Notes under the pieces: model-generated
The model's database searches: none
What the model saw: only the letters and a program-made list of their open reading frames with translations
Told to the model about the DNA's origin: nothing
Assembly (NCBI GenBank): GCA_937951975.1
Contig: CALGAJ010000192.1
Span: 1 to 8,380, forward strand
Length of the DNA: 8,380 nt
Direction of reading: 5' to 3'
Source of the DNA: an uncultured Desulfotignum sp.
Lineage (GTDB): Bacteria; Desulfobacterota; Desulfobacteria; Desulfobacterales; Desulfobacteraceae
Position numbers and translations under genes: made by a program
Shown here: one piece after another, positions 6,431 to 8,380 of the stretch
How the letters are laid out: every line of letters begins with the position of its first letter
Position numbering within the stretch: position 1 is the first letter of the stretch

Positions 6431-6465
6431 TTATGCTTGTTTGATATAAAAATACACAGGCATAA
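6431..6465 (+). promoter_or_regulatory. 10-bp stem-loop at the 5' end of the infC leader
   Basis: TTATGCTTGT (6431-6440) pairs with ACAGGCATAA (6456-6465) over ten base pairs with one G-U, around a 15-nt A/U-rich loop. If the TATAAT promoter is used, the stem begins at about the first transcribed base. It could protect the mRNA 5' end or act in regulation; as DNA it could also be an operator. Confidence 0.45.
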
Positions 6466-6470
6466 TAATA

Positions 6471-6497
6471 ATGGATTGGATTTTTATCAGGAGGTGA
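6471..6497 (+). CDS. Possible eight-codon leader ORF overlapping the infC Shine-Dalgarno
   Basis: ATG at 6471 opens MDWIFIRR and ends at TGA (6495-6497). It is in the same frame as infC and stops 3 nt before the proposed AUA start. Its last two codons, AGG AGG, are the infC Shine-Dalgarno. A ribosome translating it would cover that site, then end in place to reinitiate. Its own ribosome site is weak (AGG at 6458-6460). It may be chance. Confidence 0.3.
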   Translation: MDWIFIRR

Positions 6498-6500
6498 AAA

Positions 6501-7022
6501 ATATCTAAGCAAGGACGACAGGATCAATCGAATGTGAACAAGGGAATCAGGGCTGAAGAGGTGCGTGTGATCGGCGCTGATGGGGAACAGATAGGTATTC
6601 TGCCGCTGGCGGAAGCTTTGAGGATTGCTGAAGATCAGGCCCTGGATCTGGTGGAGGTGTCCCCGGATGCCAAACCTCCGGTCTGCAAGATCATGGATCA
6701 TGGAAAATTTAAATACGAGCAGACCAAAAAAAAGCAGGAAGCCAAAAAAAAGCAGAAAACCACTCAGATCAAAGAAATAAAGGTCCGGCCGAAAACCGAC
6801 GACCATGATCTGGCGACCAAGGCCCGGCACATTGAAAAGTTTATCAGCAACAATGACAAGGTGAAGATTACGCTGGTATTCAGGGGACGTGAGGTGGTGC
6901 TCAGGGAACAGGCCAATGCCGTGCTGGAAAAAGTGGTGGATCTGACCTCGGAATTTGCTGTGGTTGAACAGCTGCCTCGATTTGAGGGCCGGGTGATCAC
7001 CATGCTGCTTGCCCCGAAATAA
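6501..7022 (+). CDS. infC: Translation initiation factor IF-3, probable AUA start codon
   Basis: IF3 binds the 30S subunit, prevents premature 50S joining and rejects poor start codons. The product shows the N-domain (GIRAEEVRVIGADGEQIGILPLAEAL), the basic helical linker (KFKYEQTKKKQEAKKKQ) and the C-domain (KEIKVRPKTDDHDLATKARHIEKF onward, ending in MLLAPK). From AUA at 6501 it is 173 residues, the normal length. I prefer this start because a perfect AGGAGGT (6489-6495) sits 5 nt upstream and the extra residues SKQGRQDQSNV resemble IF3 N-termini. The GTG at 6534 has no Shine-Dalgarno and gives a shortened 162-residue protein. IF3 genes in E. coli and others start with AUU or another rare codon, allowing IF3 to repress its own translation; AUA here would do the same. 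First gene of the operon with rpmI, rplT and pheS. Confidence 0.95.
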   Translation: MSKQGRQDQSNVNKGIRAEEVRVIGADGEQIGILPLAEALRIAEDQALDLVEVSPDAKPPVCKIMDHGKFKYEQTKKKQEAKKKQKTTQIKEIKVRPKTDDHDLATKARHIEKFISNNDKVKITLVFRGREVVLREQANAVLEKVVDLTSEFAVVEQLPRFEGRVITMLLAPK

Positions 7023-7053
7023 GCCTGATACCGGTTCAATCAGACAGTTCTGT

Positions 7054-7132
7054 AAAAGATCATCAATCCATAGTGAAATGGATAAAGGTGTGTGCTGCGT
7101 TTTGATGTATGCATCTTTGTCTCTTTTTTTTT
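7054..7132 (+). promoter_or_regulatory. Structured infC-rpmI spacer ending in a T9 tract (possible attenuator)
   Basis: In the 156-bp gap, AAAGATCATC (7055-7064) can pair with GATG (7104-7107) and ATCTTT (7113-7118) across a 5-nt bulge. This encloses a perfect hairpin ATCCAT/ATGGAT (7066-7083). Nine T follow at 7124-7132. The layout resembles a weak terminator or attenuator before rpmI, in an operon known in other bacteria to be controlled by L20. The pairing is interrupted and the T tract is 5 nt past the stem, so this is tentative. Confidence 0.3.
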
Positions 7133-7178
7133 GTAATTTGTAACAGCCAAGCCTTATTTTAGGACAAGGAGATGTAAA

Positions 7179-7376
7179 ATGCCCAAAATTAAAACCACCC
7201 GAGCAGCAGCGAAACGGTTCAAAAAGACCGGATCAGGGAAATACAAGTTCAGAAAATCCCATGCCAGCCATATTCTGACCAAAAAGACCACCAAACGGAA
7301 ACGGTCGCTTCGTTTGGATCAGATGGTTGCCGGATCGGATATGAAAGAGGTCCGGCGGATGCTGCCCAATGGCTGA
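7179..7376 (+). CDS. rpmI: 50S ribosomal protein L35 (bL35)
   Basis: A 65-residue, highly basic ribosomal protein of normal family length. It opens with the L35 signature MPKIKTTRAAAKRFKKTGSG, followed by KSHASHILTKKTTKRKRSLR and the C-terminal VRRMLP. It binds 23S rRNA in the large subunit. ATG has a strong AAGGAGAT Shine-Dalgarno (7166-7173) 5 nt upstream. It lies between infC and rplT, the conserved order. The short, complete reading frame shows no anomalies. Its TGA stop is immediately followed by the first strand of a possible pseudoknot in the gap before rplT, so termination here may influence rplT translation. Confidence 0.97.
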   Translation: MPKIKTTRAAAKRFKKTGSGKYKFRKSHASHILTKKTTKRKRSLRLDQMVAGSDMKEVRRMLPNG

Positions 7377-7419
7377 AAATGAAGGGAAGCGTCTGTGCCA
7401 CCTTCATTTGGCGGCACAG
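7377..7419 (+). promoter_or_regulatory. Possible pseudoknot or RNA switch in the rpmI-rplT gap
   Basis: CTGTGCC (7393-7399) pairs perfectly with GGCACAG (7413-7419); after one A-C mismatch, CC (7401-7402) also pairs with GG (7410-7411). The 7-nt loop TTCATTT (7403-7409) is exactly complementary to AAATGAA (7377-7383), the bases right after the rpmI stop. The loop pairing can extend to 9 bp by taking CC from the hairpin. The elements thus form either an H-type pseudoknot or two competing stems, about 33 nt before the rplT Shine-Dalgarno. L20 represses this operon through a pseudoknot in E. coli, but upstream of rpmI. Confidence 0.45.
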
Positions 7420-7467
7420 GACCTGAGCCGTACAGAATTTTAGAATTTTTTAAGGAGTATTGATACG

Positions 7468-7821
7468 ATGAGAGTGAAAAGAGGGTTTAAAGCACGGCAG
7501 CGGAGAAACAAAGTGCTGAAACTGGCCAAAGGGTTCCGGGGCGGCAGGAGTAAATTATTCAGAACCGCAGCGGATTCGGTGGACAAGGCATTGATGTATG
7601 CATACCGGGACCGCCGGGCAAAAAAACGGGATTTCAGAAAACTGTGGGTGGTCCGGATCAATGCAGGCGCCAGGATGAATGACCTGTCTTATTCCCAGTT
7701 CATTCATGGCCTGAAACTGGCCGGGTGTGAACTGGATCGGAAGGTGCTGGCTGATCTGGCTGTATCAGATCCGGCCGGATTCTCTCAGCTGGCTTCCCAG
7801 GCATCTGCCCGGCTGAACTGA
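7468..7821 (+). CDS. rplT: 50S ribosomal protein L20 (bL20)
   Basis: L20 is an early-assembly 23S rRNA-binding protein and, in E. coli and Bacillus, the repressor of its own operon. The 117-residue product is full length. It has the basic N-terminal extension (MRVKRGFKARQRRNKVLKLAKGFRGGRSKLFRTA) and the globular RNA-binding part (YAYRDRRAKKRDFRKLWVVRINAGAR, then YSQFIHGLKLAG and LDRKVLADLA). An AAGGAG Shine-Dalgarno (7452-7457) lies 10 nt before the ATG, in an A/T-rich stretch with AGAATTTT repeated at 7434 and 7442. The 91-bp gap from rpmI contains a possible pseudoknot. pheS follows 23 bp later. Confidence 0.98.
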   Translation: MRVKRGFKARQRRNKVLKLAKGFRGGRSKLFRTAADSVDKALMYAYRDRRAKKRDFRKLWVVRINAGARMNDLSYSQFIHGLKLAGCELDRKVLADLAVSDPAGFSQLASQASARLN

Positions 7822-7844
7822 AAAAGCCCATCAGGGGGGATGTT

Positions 7845-8380
7845 TTGCAAAATCAGATCCACGATATAGAAAATCAGGCATTTGAGGAGATTCAAACCGC
7901 AGAAACGGCAGAAGATCTGGAAATGGTTTCTGTCCGGTACCTGGGGCGAAAGGGGATCTTGACCGCTTTTCTGCGGGGGATCTCTTCTCTTCCTGAAGAC
8001 CAGCGCCCGGAGGCCGGGAAAAATGCCAATCTGCTGAAGATGAAGCTGGAAAAATCGATCCGGCAGGCGCAATCCCGGATTCAGACTGCCGGAACGGGTA
8101 AGGGATCCGGCATTGATGTGACCCTTCCGGGTCGCAGGCGCGGGTATGGGGCCATTCATCCCATCACCCGGGTGCTGGATGAGATATGCGACATTTTCAT
8201 GCGTCTGGGATTCGACATCGCAGAAGGTCCTGAAGTGGAAACCGATTACTATAATTTCGAAGCGCTGAATATCCCGAAGTATCATCCGGCCAGGGACATG
8301 CAGGACACCTTTTATGTCTCGGACAACATCGTGCTGCGGACCCATACTTCCCCGTCCCAGCCCCGGACCATGGAAAAAAC
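7845..8380 (+). CDS. pheS: Phenylalanine-tRNA ligase alpha subunit, probable UUG start (3' end cut by window edge)
   Basis: PheS carries the catalytic core of the alpha2-beta2 Phe-tRNA synthetase. About 178 codons are present of a usual 330-350. The N-terminal coiled-coil region (1-80) includes VRYLGRKG (31-38). The class II core begins with HPITRVLDEICDIFMRLGF and continues through EGPEVETDYYNFEALNIP, HPARDMQDTFY and RTHTSPSQPRTM; the last is a variant of the usual SPVQIRTM. I chose TTG at 7845 because a G6 Shine-Dalgarno (7834-7839) lies 5 nt upstream. The next in-frame ATG would remove about 28 conserved N-terminal residues. An ATG at 7840 is out of frame and stops after nine codons. It ends the conserved infC-rpmI-rplT-pheS cluster; pheT probably follows. 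Confidence 0.95.
   Translation, partial: MQNQIHDIENQAFEEIQTAETAEDLEMVSVRYLGRKGILTAFLRGISSLPEDQRPEAGKNANLLKMKLEKSIRQAQSRIQTAGTGKGSGIDVTLPGRRRGYGAIHPITRVLDEICDIFMRLGFDIAEGPEVETDYYNFEALNIPKYHPARDMQDTFYVSDNIVLRTHTSPSQPRTMEK

Noticed and set aside
6534..6536. GTG as the infC start
   Set aside because: It has no Shine-Dalgarno and cuts off N-terminal residues that are open in frame directly behind a perfect AGGAGGT.
6724..6755. 14-bp direct repeat with two A8 runs inside infC as a programmed slippage site
   Set aside because: It encodes the Lys-rich IF3 linker (KKKQEAKKKQ), which is conserved for charge, and the frame stays intact. Polymerase or ribosome slippage cannot be judged from sequence.
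1..8380. CRISPR array, tRNA, rRNA, insertion sequence or prophage elements
   Set aside because: No regularly spaced repeats, cloverleaf-like segments, transposase or integrase frames, or terminal inverted repeats with target duplications were seen.

Overview
The window looks like chromosome from a sulfate-reducing Desulfobacterota bacterium, probably Desulfobacteraceae-like. The clue is an intact aprB followed by most of aprA, which encode dissimilatory APS reductase. AprB carries two 4Fe-4S cysteine sets and AprA matches the dissimilatory family throughout. The rest is ordinary chromosomal gene content with good Shine-Dalgarno sites. I see no insertion sequence, integrase, CRISPR array, tRNA or rRNA.

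Layout. Bases 1-1985 (minus): aprB then aprA, with aprA running off the left edge. Bases 1986-2397: a divergent intergenic region holding the probable aprBA promoter and a leader of about 170 nt with two stem-loops, one followed by six U. Bases 2398-3977 (plus): a YkgJ-type cysteine-cluster protein and, 20 bp later, a short-chain dehydrogenase/reductase (SDR) with an altered active site. Bases 4050-5722 (minus): a dGTPase-like HD hydrolase followed 14 bp later by a second YkgJ-type protein; this pair converges on the SDR gene. Bases 5819-6391 (plus): a TadA/cytidine-deaminase-fold nucleoside deaminase, divergent from dgt. Bases 6395-8380 (plus): the classic infC-rpmI-rplT-pheS translation operon, with pheS cut by the right edge.

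How the genes work together. AprBA reduces APS to sulfite in the central energy pathway. The infC operon makes IF3, ribosomal proteins L35 and L20, and the Phe-tRNA synthetase alpha subunit. Two start codons there are unusual: infC is best read from AUA behind a perfect AGGAGGT, and pheS from UUG. The infC leader also has a 10-bp stem-loop and an eight-codon in-frame upstream ORF whose last codons are the Shine-Dalgarno itself. The rpmI-rplT gap can form a pseudoknot-like structure. I found no clear new multi-gene system. The most interesting signals are these translation-control elements, the aprBA leader, the divergent SDR, and a repeated 14-bp palindrome whose half-sites are enriched across the window.
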